Source: Adineta ricciae (lineage: Eukaryota; Rotifera; Eurotatoria; Adinetida; Adinetidae). Taken from it: DNA of 64,000 nucleotides. This document shows positions 22,626 through 33,664 of the stretch, piece after piece. The stretch spans positions 300,388 to 364,387 of the forward strand of contig CAJNOJ010000093.1 of NCBI GenBank assembly GCA_905250025.1, in the 5' to 3' direction. How positions within the stretch are numbered: position 1 is the stretch's first letter; each line of letters starts with the position of its first letter. The translations under genes and the position numbers were made by a program. Under the pieces are notes generated by a model, which was given only the letters and a program-made list of their open reading frames with translations, had not been told where the DNA came from and made no database searches.

Positions 22626-25327
22626 TTATGCATTGGCCATCGCTGTTGGTGTACCACGTTGTCGGCCAACTTTAACCGCTGTTATTGTCATATCTTTGGA
22701 TTCATGAATTTGTTGCTGTTGCTTTTTCATATGTTCAACAAGTTTTGTAAAATGATTGCGAGAAATCGCATGTTTGTAACGAATCTTTTTACAAAATGGG
22801 TCACTATAACTCTACGTTAAAGAAAGGAGAATTGTTAATGATGAAAATTGAATATTGACATACCGTTTCAGGATCATCGAGTTTCATATGCGCATTTGCT
22901 TCTTCAACCGTCAGTAGAATACAATTCCAAGGTGTAAATTCTTCATGACGATTCCATCGAACGAATGTTAACGTATAAATATCCGATTCTTCACTCAAAA
23001 CCGAATGACTATCCCAGATATTTTTGAACATGTATTCCATATCATTGACCGTTAGTAAAAATATACAATGAGCTCCATCATTATGACCACATTCGTCTTT
23101 TTCGACCTTTTTAAGAAGGTATCTATTTGAAAATATTCATCGAATAATGACAAAAGAAGCAACGTTCATTGGTGCATACTTGAATTTCGTTTGATCAGAG
23201 CGTTTATTGGCAATATTTTCCAGGCGAATACATTGTCGACATTTGCCAATCTTAGCATTTGTACTACTAACTGAAAATTCCGTTGAAGGATAGTATTTTT
23301 GACAACTACGACAATAGAATGTCTTGTATTGTGCAGCGGTAACTGGATCTTGTGGTACCTAAGAAGAAATAGTCAAGAAACATGTATCCGATTGATAAAT
23401 TAGGTCAGTATTACTTTGAGATGTCGAACAACACCTGGATTGAATGTTGGTGTTTTAATATATTGAAGAAATAACGTTGAGATTCGTTCACGAAGGCCGC
23501 TTAAGTTCTCTTCTTTTGTTCCACGCATGAGGAGATCAGCTTCACGATCGATCAATTGAATAATCTCTTGAGTAATACGACTGTCATGTTCCTAAACCGA
23601 GATTCACTTTTCTCTACACAAAAGACTCAAAATCTACTCTACTTTGACAGTATGTTTCAATGTAAGAAGGATATCTAATCGTTCATCAAGAGTTAAGAAT
23701 TTCATTGTGACCGTATTGTAAATCTGCATTAATTCACGTGCACGAATCGAATAAGGTGTACTAGAATTCAAACAACTCGAGTCGTATCCAATCAACAAAA
23801 CAACTTACTCCATTTCGGTAGTGGTTCCATCTTTATACTTCCATTTTTTCGGCTGGGCAACGCGTTCGAGAAATCGTTGAATATTCGCTTCTTTATTATG
23901 TCTAGACGCTTCACTTTTATACCGATCAATCGTTGCTAATAGTTCGGTTTCTTCATCAACAAGCAATGCTAATGCTGCTTTTCGAGCTACAAAAAAATCC
24001 AATTATCAACTCCGATGCTCAGACATTCAAGTTATCATATACCAGCTCCTTGTTTTGTTGCATTAATTTTCGCAATTTCTTCTTCACGCCATTCTACAAC
24101 ACAAAATTAAAACAAAATTTGCTTTTCTCACTCATTCAAGATTAGTTTTGTACTTTCGAGTGCAGCGTAGAGTACATCGAAATCATCTTTTGTTCGTGGG
24201 TGTAAACGCCGTTCGAGATCATTTTGATATCGTCGTTGACGTTCTTCTGCTTGCTTTTGTTTTTGTTCGAGTTCATATTGAACTCGTTTTTGAAATGCTT
24301 CTCGCAGCGTGTTCACATCACGTTTGGCCAACCAACGGCGAAAGTATTTTTGGATAATAATCGCCTAAAATTGCATTTTCTCTTACACGGGAATGAAGAA
24401 TTAGGGTCTTTTTTACCTTCTTTGTTAGGATTTCAAAACGTTCTTCTGCTGTTTGATATGGTTTCGGTGTTAATAAACGATCGTTTTCCGTCGAAATGTA
24501 GTATCCCGGTTTACTCATTTGTGTTGATTGTTCATTCGTAGTTTGAATAACTCGATGTCGAGATTCAATCGTTTGAGTATCACGACAATAACGAACTGTG
24601 CCTTTGTCTGGTCTTTGTGGCGGAATAGTTTGAGCACTTGCATGATGATACTCTTTTCCAGTTATTCGATGATGTGTGCCGCCCAAGTATGGTTTACGAA
24701 TATTATTACGTTCAATTTCCACAACGACATCACGAGTCACATTTGGATCTAATAGAGAAATTCATTTTCTAAACGATAAAAATCATTTTCTTTTTTACTT
24801 TCATTGATTCGAACGGTGATAACATCAGGCATGGATATGTCTTGACGTGGTCTATAACGTCTCAGTGGTTGATTGATCGGATCTTTCGAATGTAATTCTA
24901 AAAGGATATTCTCAGTTTTATTTTGAAGATAATTCTTCTGAACAAACCCATGCTGACTGTTGTGTTGGGTTCGACATCGATTTGAGAAAGAGTTAATTGA
25001 TTCTCAAGAACTTTATCTAATCGAAAGAGAATTTCAGGCAAAGTTGATTTTCAGTGTAAAATTAAACTAACCTTTGAAAATAATTTGGAGAACATTCACT
25101 GACATGCGTAATTCTTTGGCAAAATGTGTAATTAATTCATTAACTGGTGCGTGTAATGGAAACGCGACCGTAACTGTTTGATCAATGGATTCTAACAACA
25201 TTTTCACAGTGGCTAACTTCGTTTCATGTTCTTGTTTAGAAGCTTTGACATCATTAGCAGAATCATCATCTTTCTCGATGACCATCGATGGTAAAGGTGG
25301 AAATGGGACATTATGTTCGTCGGCCAT
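22626..25327 (-). CDS. IQUB: IQUB (IQ motif and ubiquitin-like domain protein)
   Basis: About 11 minus-strand exons from ATG 25327 to TAA 22628-22626. Order of parts: acidic N-terminus, ubiquitin-like domain ([19 protein letters not shown] ... LQIIFKG), a linker, an IQ motif ([15 protein letters not shown]) with adjacent coiled coil ([19 protein letters not shown]), then the conserved C-terminal module: [82 protein letters not shown] Cys-x2-Cys type zinc-binding patch lies near 23220-23310. IQUB is an axonemal radial-spoke (RS1) adaptor needed for sperm motility in mammals. Its start is 191 bp from the divergent PIWI gene, so the two may share a promoter. Confidence 0.9.
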
Positions 25328-25518
25328 TTCTCAACGATGAAAACAATCAAAATGTATAAATATCTAATCAACCATTTTGAAGTTCTGTTACTTAGCAATG
25401 TACCTTTTCATTGAAGTCAACCGAAGATGTCGCAACTATCGACGATGTTCGGATTGGTGGATGGAACTTTCTCCCAAAGTATGTTGTAAGTCATTCATTA
25501 TTTAGTTCGAAAATAGTA

Positions 25519-28500
25519 ATGAGTCAATGTAATATCTCAGGGATGTTTGGTCGTGGAAATCTTGTGAGAACGATTCTGGAAAATTCAATCAATCCATGTC
25601 CGCCACCACCATCAATGAATGTCAGTAGTGATCTTCAAGTAGCAAGTGGACGTGCTGCTCAAATTCTACGTCAAATCAAGTAGGTTTCTTTGTTTTCTAA
25701 TTGAAAAATAAAATTTCTTTCTCTTAGACAATCATCATCGTTCAATTCCAGTCGCGATCTGTGAGTGTGACTGATTGCATAATCTCTAAAGTGAAGATTT
25801 CGATCTTAGTTCAGAAAATCAGTTATTAATTCATTGTGCAGTGACACCTTGGTATAAATATGCGATCGACTTTCAACCGAGTCTCTCTAGTCGAACAACT
25901 CGTTTTACTATGATTAATCATCTATCAAAATATGTTGGTAGCTTGTATAAACTATACGACGGTGAATTTCTTTATGTTCCACGTCAATTATCCAAAGAAG
26001 TAACAAACATTTCGAAGAGAAGAACGAAACAGATCATTGTTTGAAATAGGTTTTTGTTTTCAATAATACAGCATCTAATATTCCGAATGAAGTACGTATT
26101 CGATTTGTGGATACGATAGACATCGAACAAATACCGGTTGATCTAGTCAATATCTTATTTCGATTGTGAGTTAAGCATTTACCAACTGGAAAGAAAAAAA
26201 TAAACGATTGGAATGCGTTTAGAGCGATTGATCATGGCCGAGAATCGATTATCAATGCCACGAATCGAACTGGTTATCGTCAAAAGTAAAACAATCGAAT
26301 CATTTTCCTATTTTTTTAAAAAATCTCTTGTTCTAATATTAGAGTTCGGTACTGGAATGGTAAAATTGTAAATATTGAACATAAAGAAAATGGATTATTG
26401 TTAACGATTGATTTTGTTCAAAAATCAACACACACTTGTTACGAAGAATTGTAAGGTGAACTTAACAAAAGGAAGATAATGAATGAAACGAAAATCTTTT
26501 GTTCAGAGAACGTTTTTATATGTCAACATCGGGTGACGAATACGAAGAATTGATTCGTAAAGAATTAATAAATAAACTTGTACTCACAAGATATGACAAT
26601 CGAACACAAAGAATCGATAATATTGACTTCAATTTAACACCAGCAACATTTACATTCAATGATGAATCACAATCAACGCTAATCGATTATTATTTGTAAA
26701 TTAATTGTTCATCACATCACTGTTATTCATTTTCTCATTTAGAAATAAATTTGATATAACAATCAAAGATCCCGATCAACCATTGATTGTTTATTGTCCT
26801 CGACGACCTGGCGAAAATGTAAGAAATGCAATATCATCGAGATTTAATATGAAGTTATCAGTTGTTTTAGGTGAATACGGAAGCAAATTATCTTGTACCG
26901 GAGTTGTGCTATTTAACTGGTCTATCTGATCGAGCACATCGAGATGCTCGGGTAAGTAAATAATGAAACCGTTTCCGATAAATCAAGGGATGTTTTGTTA
27001 GGCACGAAAGACGCATAGTTTCATTCCATTGGATTCCAATCGACGTCAAGCCGAAATCTCGTTTTTCGACGATATGATTCGACACAATGTTGCAACAGTC
27101 AAATACTTTGCTCTATGGGGAATCAATGTTGTTTCCAATATTCTTCCGAATCAATCGACAATTGATAGTTTAAGTCAAGTAAATGACGAAGAGAGACAAG
27201 TTGAAGGAAGACATATTTGCCATTTGAATTTAGAAATTTCTTAATAGAGATTCATCGGATGAAAATGATGAAGAAAACGATGAGAAGGACATTGTTGATT
27301 ATGATCCTTCCTACGGACATTTTGTGAGTTCGGTATGTCAGAAAGCCGCTTTTTTTTTCTTTTCCTACAATAAGTTTTTAGATTGCATTGAATTGTTGGA
27401 TGCTAGTTTATCCTAAAGTCGACGAAGAACGAGCATTAATCTATGTAAATATGCTTCGTCAAGTTGGGCAACAGCAAGGTATGCTCGTTAATCAACCAAT
27501 TCATATAACGATGGACGATGATGAAACTGAGACGTATGCAAATGTTCTTCGTGCGAATCTCAACGATCAAGTAGATGTCGAACTACTGTTGAATCATTCA
27601 ATTTTCGTTTGTATTTAGATACAACTTGTATCAGTGATCGTGAAATCACGTCGAATCGATCGCTATAATATGATCAAACGCATCTGTTGTATTGAAATTC
27701 CAACACCGAGTGAAGTAAGGCTATGAATTTGATTGAGAATATGAATCTACACATAACTATCTAGATTGTTCTTCGAGGTACAATAGCTGACGATGATATT
27801 CTTCCCGGTGTAGCATTGAACATTGCTCGAGACATTAATTTCAAACTCGGTGGACAAATTCGTGCCGTAAATATCACTATGGTAAGATCTCATCGGATAA
27901 ATCTACAATTCTGATTGTTTGACATGTTTTTCATTTAGCCAAATGTAATGGTCATTGGTATCGCTACTTGGACTTCATTAAATGTCAATTATAAATCATC
28001 CGAACATCTTGATTATGTTCTGTCGATTGTTGGTTCAATTAATTACAATATGACGGAATATTTCAGTCATGCGAAATCGTATAATAGTGAAAATGAACTT
28101 CGAAATGATATTGGACTTGTTGTTCAATTAGCCATCAATGCTTATTATGAAGTATGTTGGAATTTCTCTTCTCAGTTTCGATTATGAAGAAGTTCGATGA
28201 TTTCATAGGAGAATAAAACTTATCCAACAACGATTATTATTGGACGAAATGTTTATACAACGTTCGATGATTTGAATTTGATCAAAGAAAATGAGATTCA
28301 ATCGATTATTAACATGATCACTGATGAAAATGTCATAGGACAATATAAACCACGGTTAATTATCTTTACATTTATGAAACAAATGATTTACAATTCCTGC
28401 GATTATGTTCAAGTAATGTTCAAGTCATAATAATACCAAATAGAGTACATTATTTTCCTTTTTCTAGCCCAAAAAAGTTCCAAATGTCGATTGTCTAATT

Positions 28501-28878
28501 GCAAAAGAATCGTGAGTGATGATTTTTAGCGTGAAAATCTCACCAATGTATATATATTTAGACCAAGTTATTGTTTTTATTTATCATCTCATCGTGAGCG
28601 ATCATCAACATTACAAGCTCGTCAATTTCTTGTACTTTTCGATAATACCGATTTATCCGCACAGAAAGTTCAACGTTTGATACTTTGTTTGACTGTGAAC
28701 ATTCCACAACGAAATCATTTTTTCGTCCCATCGATTTGTCGAGTACGAATGTTTTCTTTTTCTAAAGATGAAATGTACTCGTCTTCTTTAGTTTGCTCAA
28801 CGTCTTTCATCGTTAGTTGGTGAAACTCTCGGTGCTTCGCCTAAATGTGATCGTTACAAGAATTTGTTCTATCTCTAA
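25519..28878 (+). CDS. PIWI-like Argonaute with degenerate catalytic site
   Basis: About 18 short exons, ATG 25519 (MSQCNISGMFGRG) to TAA 28876-28878. Domains in order: N domain (WYKYAIDFQPS ... LYKLYDGEFLYVP), PAZ (LVLTRYDNRTQRIDNIDF ... STLIDYYLNKFDITI ... PLIVYCPRRPGENV), then NYLVPELCYLTGLSDRAHR as in PIWI proteins, MID (about 27380-27720; VKSRRIDRYNMIKRICCIEIP), and PIWI (27770-28870) ending VPSICRFAQRLSSLVGETL. The fold is complete, but slicer residues are replaced: the first Asp motif reads VIGIATWTSL, the second GRNVYTTF instead of YRDGV, and the last position QARQF instead of P-[TS]-H-Y. It should bind a guide RNA but not cleave. One splice junction near 26.0 kb is unresolved. An upstream in-frame extension to about 25411 lacks an ATG. 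Confidence 0.85.
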
Positions 28879-28975
28879 AATATTTTTCAGTAGTTTCATT
28901 TGTTTTTCGTGTTTGTCAGATGATAATATGAAATGTTTTCTCTTGTTACTCTCATTTTTCTATGTATTATTCTAG
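28879..28975 (+). promoter_or_regulatory. 97-bp PIWI to SDE2 intercistronic spacer ending in a splice acceptor
   Basis: T-rich spacer with ATTTTTCTATGTATTATTCTAG directly flush with the SDE2 ATG (AG at 28974-28975). No room for a separate promoter with 5' UTR; read as an operon junction or as a very short upstream intron. Inferred. Confidence 0.5.
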
Positions 28976-30017
28976 ATGTACATTCAAATCGGACATCAAG
29001 ACAAGATTCAATTGACTTCATTCACTTATTTGAATGAACTGGTCGAAGAATTGAATGATTTATTAGGACAGAACTCGTTTCTCATCGAACAAAATGGAAA
29101 GAAAGTTGATTTGTCGAGCGAATGTCAATTGATTGAAGATGAAACTTATAAAATTTGGCCTCGAATCCTTGGTGGAAAGGTAAGTCAAGTGTGAACTTCC
29201 TCTGAACGATTTCTTCACATTGATTTTGTTATAGGGTGGTTTTGGATCTTTATTACGATCGTTTGGTAAACAAATTTTGATCTCGAAAAATAAGGAAGCG
29301 TGTCGCGATTTGAATGGTCGGCGTATGAGAGATGTGAACAATGAAAAGAAATTGCAAGTACGTCAATGTTTCATTCAATTGATCTCCTTTTTCTTGATGG
29401 TTGTTGTGGGAGTAATGAGATGTATACATGATTTAGTTAGAATCCTATTATAAAATGATGATTTCCTGTTTTGTTTTTACTCACTTGTTCGGGTCAACTT
29501 GTTCTCTTGTTTGATTAAGCAAGTCTTTCTAATCTAGGAATGGATGCAAAAACAATTAGAAAAGTCGTCAACTGATCAAAAGAATAAAGCATCATCATCG
29601 TCAAATGAAGAAAAATCGGATTATCGTAATGTTCCACCGCCACACAAGTTCTCCGATGCTGCTTATGATGAACAAAAGAAACAAATTGCGGATGATATGG
29701 ATGAAGCTGTTCAAGTCGCTGTCGAATTAATCCAAGCTGAAAAACTGAAGAAAAAGAAAAAATCAACCACAGCTGTTAGCACTCGCGATGATGATGACGA
29801 CGACGATGGTGATACAGATGAAGTTGTTTCGAAAAAACGTCGTCATTCGGAGGATGCACTCGAAGATGGCGAATTAAAAAATAAGAAAACAAAGCAGGAA
29901 AAAGGTGCTTCAGGAGCATTTTTCCTAGGTATTGATCTTGGAGATGTCTCAAGTGACGACGACGACGGCGAAGAGAAAATACAGAAAAAGAAGACAAAAG
30001 TAGCTAAGAAAAATTAA
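28976..30017 (+). CDS. SDE2: SDE2 splicing/telomere-silencing factor
   Basis: Three exons, 28976-29179, 29235-29357 and 29538-30017, in phase; 268 residues. Residues 1-66 form the SDE2 ubiquitin-like fold, ending RILGG, followed by [15 protein letters not shown]: the invariant GG-KGG processing site, cleaved by a deubiquitinase in yeast and animals to release the Lys-starting C-terminal fragment. Then [20 protein letters not shown] (the conserved Sde2 core) and an acidic/Lys-rich nuclear tail. In fission yeast, processed Sde2 enters the spliceosome to help excise particular introns; in human cells SDE2 acts in splicing and replication stress. The GG/K boundary coincides with the first exon junction (after the Lys codon). 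Ends TAA 30015-30017; AATAAA at about 30064. Confidence 0.93.
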
Positions 30018-32461
30018 TTGTTTGTTTTTGTACTATATTTACGTGTTGTTCATCATACTCATTAAATAAACATTCGGATGTCGTGCAGTGTCTATTCTAT
30101 TGCAAGGGTTTTTATTCTACAGATAAGCGAGAATCTTCATCATAAAGTGCTCATCGACTGGTAGAGGTCAAACAGCAGCATCACATTTTCATGCACTGAA
30201 AGAGCAAGAGCTATCAATTATTCAAAACTGAGTGAACTCATTCTATTATGAAAGAAAACAAAATTTAGTAAGAAAGAACAAATATTGTGCCATCATGAAC
30301 GTACAACATATAATTCTATTAGATTAAACGGAATCGAAATTGCCATGTCGGATAAATTGCTTAACATTGCTTCCTGTAAACAAAAAAACAACAAGTAATA
30401 ATGGCTAAAACTGAAAATAATCACCATTATGTGAGTGAGTTTGCTGACTCAATGTTCAATTTATGATCAGACATTCATCATGACATATTCAAGGACTCGT
30501 GTTGAATTTCAGATTACGATCGCGAAGATACATCTGTTATTATGTCCTAATCGTATCTTCTCCATAAGACGAGAAAGAAAGATAAGTCAATGTAAAGTTG
30601 AATTGGACAACAACTATCGTGTCGTTCGTTGAGTATAAATTTGTCTTCTCTTTCTGCAATAGAATTCCAATGAAAAGCAGGGACACATGACATTGTTTGT
30701 CATGTTAAACTTCCTATGGCCTAGATTTTTTCAATGCACCGAATAATTGATCAACACGTTAGATAAGACACGTCATGTTATTAGTTAGCCTTGATCTATG
30801 ACTAGGAAAAGATCATTCGTATGAGTATCTGTGTATAACAGGAACACCGTGGGATCAGTAAGTGAATATGAAAGTTCTCGAGATCACTTTCGATTGGTAT
30901 TAACATTTTTCTAGGGCATGAAGACATCAGCACTATTAATAATTAAGCTTGAAGGTTAAAGTGAACGAAAACATCTTTTTCCTTCTGCAACACAAGAAAG
31001 TTTCTCGGCAGAACGATTTATCTCATCTCTTAGGTTGCTGAAGGGCACGATTCCAAAGATGAAGTATTCATTGTGTGAGATTAGTACAAATACTTCGTAC
31101 TACTTCCCAAATAATCGTGCGAACGTATGACAGAAAAAATTCATTAATGAACTGAACTAATTCGTCTTAGCGGGAGCATTATTTCCTTCTTAATTTAATA
31201 TTTTAGGAAAAAAATAATGAACACTAGGTTCAATTAACTATTTGCATAAATCTCATGTTAAAAAAGATAACGAAACTAAAGACGAGCCTAATGCTTTCGA
31301 TTACGAAGGAGAAACAAGTGATTGAATATTTCCCTAAATATTCGGACTAGCTGTCATTATCCCTTCACGGTAATTCTTATTGGAAAGAAAGAAAAAGTAA
31401 TTTTTCAATATATGAAGTACTAATGTGTGCAAATTTGATTGTATGCTTAAAAAACCAAACGTATATACACGGTGAGACAGTCTGATATTCAGAGGAAAAG
31501 AAACTAATCACATCAGATCAAATCACTGATTTTGTTTACAATAGACAGACTATTGATCATTCCAATTATATACTTGCTTTTCAAATTGAAAGGGTAAAAG
31601 ATCGTTAATAGATGTCGTCCAAGTTCATCAAGTGTTTATTAATTACATGTTTTGAACACACAGAGTATTTACTGTCAATTACGAGAAAAAAAAAGAAGCT
31701 TTTAATAGGCTCGAGTAAAAGTATGTATATATAATTTTGAAATAACAATCATCGTTCGAATAATTATGTGCTGATTAAGATGTAAATATAGTTTTTTTGA
31801 AAAGAGATTATCTATGCGGGAGAGATCACGTTCATTTCTAATAATCCGACATCTGTTGAGTAGATTTATGGAAGTATAGGTTAACATCACCTAGCCGTAA
31901 GATTGATTAATCATAAACAATAAATCAAAGAGCTCTTTTGTTATCTTTTATTGGCAAAGAACTTTGATCCAAGTATTTCTCACTAACTTTCATCTCCGCC
32001 GATCAACAAATGATTGATTATAAATAGATATTCTGAGAATAATGTTCAACAAAATCTAAGAATATCGATCGAACCATGGAACATTCTGCTGATTTTCATG
32101 AAATTCCATCATAATTATACATCGTAACATTACTAGATGTTGGTTAATCAAAACATGCGAGAATTATTTGACATAGATTTCCTATACGAATGAAAATATT
32201 GTAACCGACATGATACTAAGTAAAAGTCAAAACAAATAAACATTGGTTCGATTCGAAGAATGGTTTTTCGGCATGATGATCTTCCATTTCTCATTTGTTA
32301 ATCGAAGAAGTGACATGTTGAATGCTGTTTTCGTTGATAAATTTATAGGTGTGAATTGAAGGTGAAGATTCAATTATGTTTATAACCAAAAAGAAAAAGC
32401 AAAACAATCAATAAGAAAAGCAAAGAAGAAATACATGAAAAGAGAATTTTTTATATGACAA
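30018..32461. other. intergenic region
   Basis: About 2.4 kb between the SDE2 stop and the GPCR 3' end, convergent genes. AT-rich, no supported gene; scattered open frames are short and not recognisable. No tRNA-like or repeat structure noticed. Confidence 0.45.
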
Positions 32462-33664
32462 TCAGTTGTATGTCGGTCGTTGTTCATTCTCTTCAAAAAG
32501 AGGAACACTCTTCGCCGAGGACATTTTTTTGTCGAATAATTGATTTTTACTCGAATCTTTTAAATTATTATTTACAGTCGAAGAGTAACGATAGTTTTTC
32601 AGAAGATGTATCGATGAACGGGAGGATTTGCTATTCGAGAGGAAAAAACTTGGGTTACGATTCGAGGTTAATATCCTCGTGGCACCACCTTGATTATCAA
32701 AACTAGGTGATAATGGTTGACATAATAGAAAATGTTGACCGACTTGTCGAAATTTTCGATCAAAGAATGCGTAGAGTATGAATGTCGATGATGCGTTGAT
32801 GACAGAGAGAAGATTATTTATAGCGAGATATTGTCTTGCGCGTAAATTAGCCATTAAACTCGGACCGATCCATGCGTAGAGCACGTTGAAAACAAAGTAC
32901 GGTAATTGTGTGGCGAGAAAAACAAAAACAATTGATAATAGAAGGAAATTAATCGCATTCGATGAACGGTTCTGCTTCGATGATGTTCCTAGTAAACGTT
33001 TACGTTGGCGAACTGTGTAGAGCTTTTTGATAATCATGGTTTTACATATAATAATTGTCGATAATGGAATAAGGAAAACAAACACAAAGTAAAGATATTT
33101 ACGCATTAGTGCTCGAAATAAAGGATTCATACCTATCTTGGACATAGTTATAATTTTCGTGTTATTTCGTACAACGAGAGTAAATTCAAACCAAAATGGC
33201 ACGCAGTATATAATACAAAAGACGGAGACACCAAGAACAACAAACATCGCATGTCGTGGACTACGCCATTTCTGGCCTCGAAATGGGAAGCAGATGAGGA
33301 TAAAACGATCAACAGCAACAGTCGCTGTCAAGTAGATTTGAATCAATAAACACGTTAAATGTATAGGAAAAATTGTTGTGAATATGTGTCGATAGAATGT
33401 CTCAGCATGAAATGTTGAACGAATACCGTGAGTTAATAAAAATCCAATAAGAACACACGATGATGCGCATGATAATGCAAAGATATAGATATTCGTCGTT
33501 GACGTACGCATCACACGGCTGGATAATATCACACATGTTAATGCATTGCCTAATAAGCCGCATATACATACGATTGATAACAAATACCCTTCTACAATGC
33601 GCTTGAATTCTACAAGACGTTGTTCAGACAGAGGGGATGTCGACGATGTCGACGAAATGTTCAT
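32462..33664 (-). CDS. class A GPCR, neuropeptide-receptor-like, intronless
   Basis: Single exon, ATG 33664 (MNISSTSS, the upstream frame extends only with TTG) to stop 32462; 400 residues. Seven TM segments at about 26-50, 58-80, 100-122, 141-160, 191-214, 237-260 and 279-300. TM1 has GLLGNALTCVIL, TM3 ends AVDRFILICFPF (DRY-like DRF), TM6 ATQLPYFVFNVLY, TM7 NASSTFILYAFFDRKFR in place of NPxxY. The pattern is that of FMRFamide-receptor-like invertebrate GPCRs. N-terminal sequons and a Ser/Arg/Asn-rich cytoplasmic tail of about 90 residues. Ligand unknown. Not closely similar to the GPCR at 19 kb, which has an intron in TM7. Confidence 0.85.
   Translation of the reverse strand: MNISSTSSTSPLSEQRLVEFKRIVEGYLLSIVCICGLLGNALTCVILSSRVMRTSTTNIYIFALSCASSCVLIGFLLTHGIRSTFHAETFYRHIFTTIFPIHLTCLLIQIYLTATVAVDRFILICFPFRGQKWRSPRHAMFVVLGVSVFCIIYCVPFWFEFTLVVRNNTKIITMSKIGMNPLFRALMRKYLYFVFVFLIPLSTIIICKTMIIKKLYTVRQRKRLLGTSSKQNRSSNAINFLLLSIVFVFLATQLPYFVFNVLYAWIGPSLMANLRARQYLAINNLLSVINASSTFILYAFFDRKFRQVGQHFLLCQPLSPSFDNQGGATRILTSNRNPSFFLSNSKSSRSSIHLLKNYRYSSTVNNNLKDSSKNQLFDKKMSSAKSVPLFEENEQRPTYN

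Noticed and set aside
25411..25518. N-terminal extension of the PIWI frame upstream of ATG 25519
   Set aside because: The extension is open but begins with TTG rather than ATG; without transcript data the first ATG is preferred.
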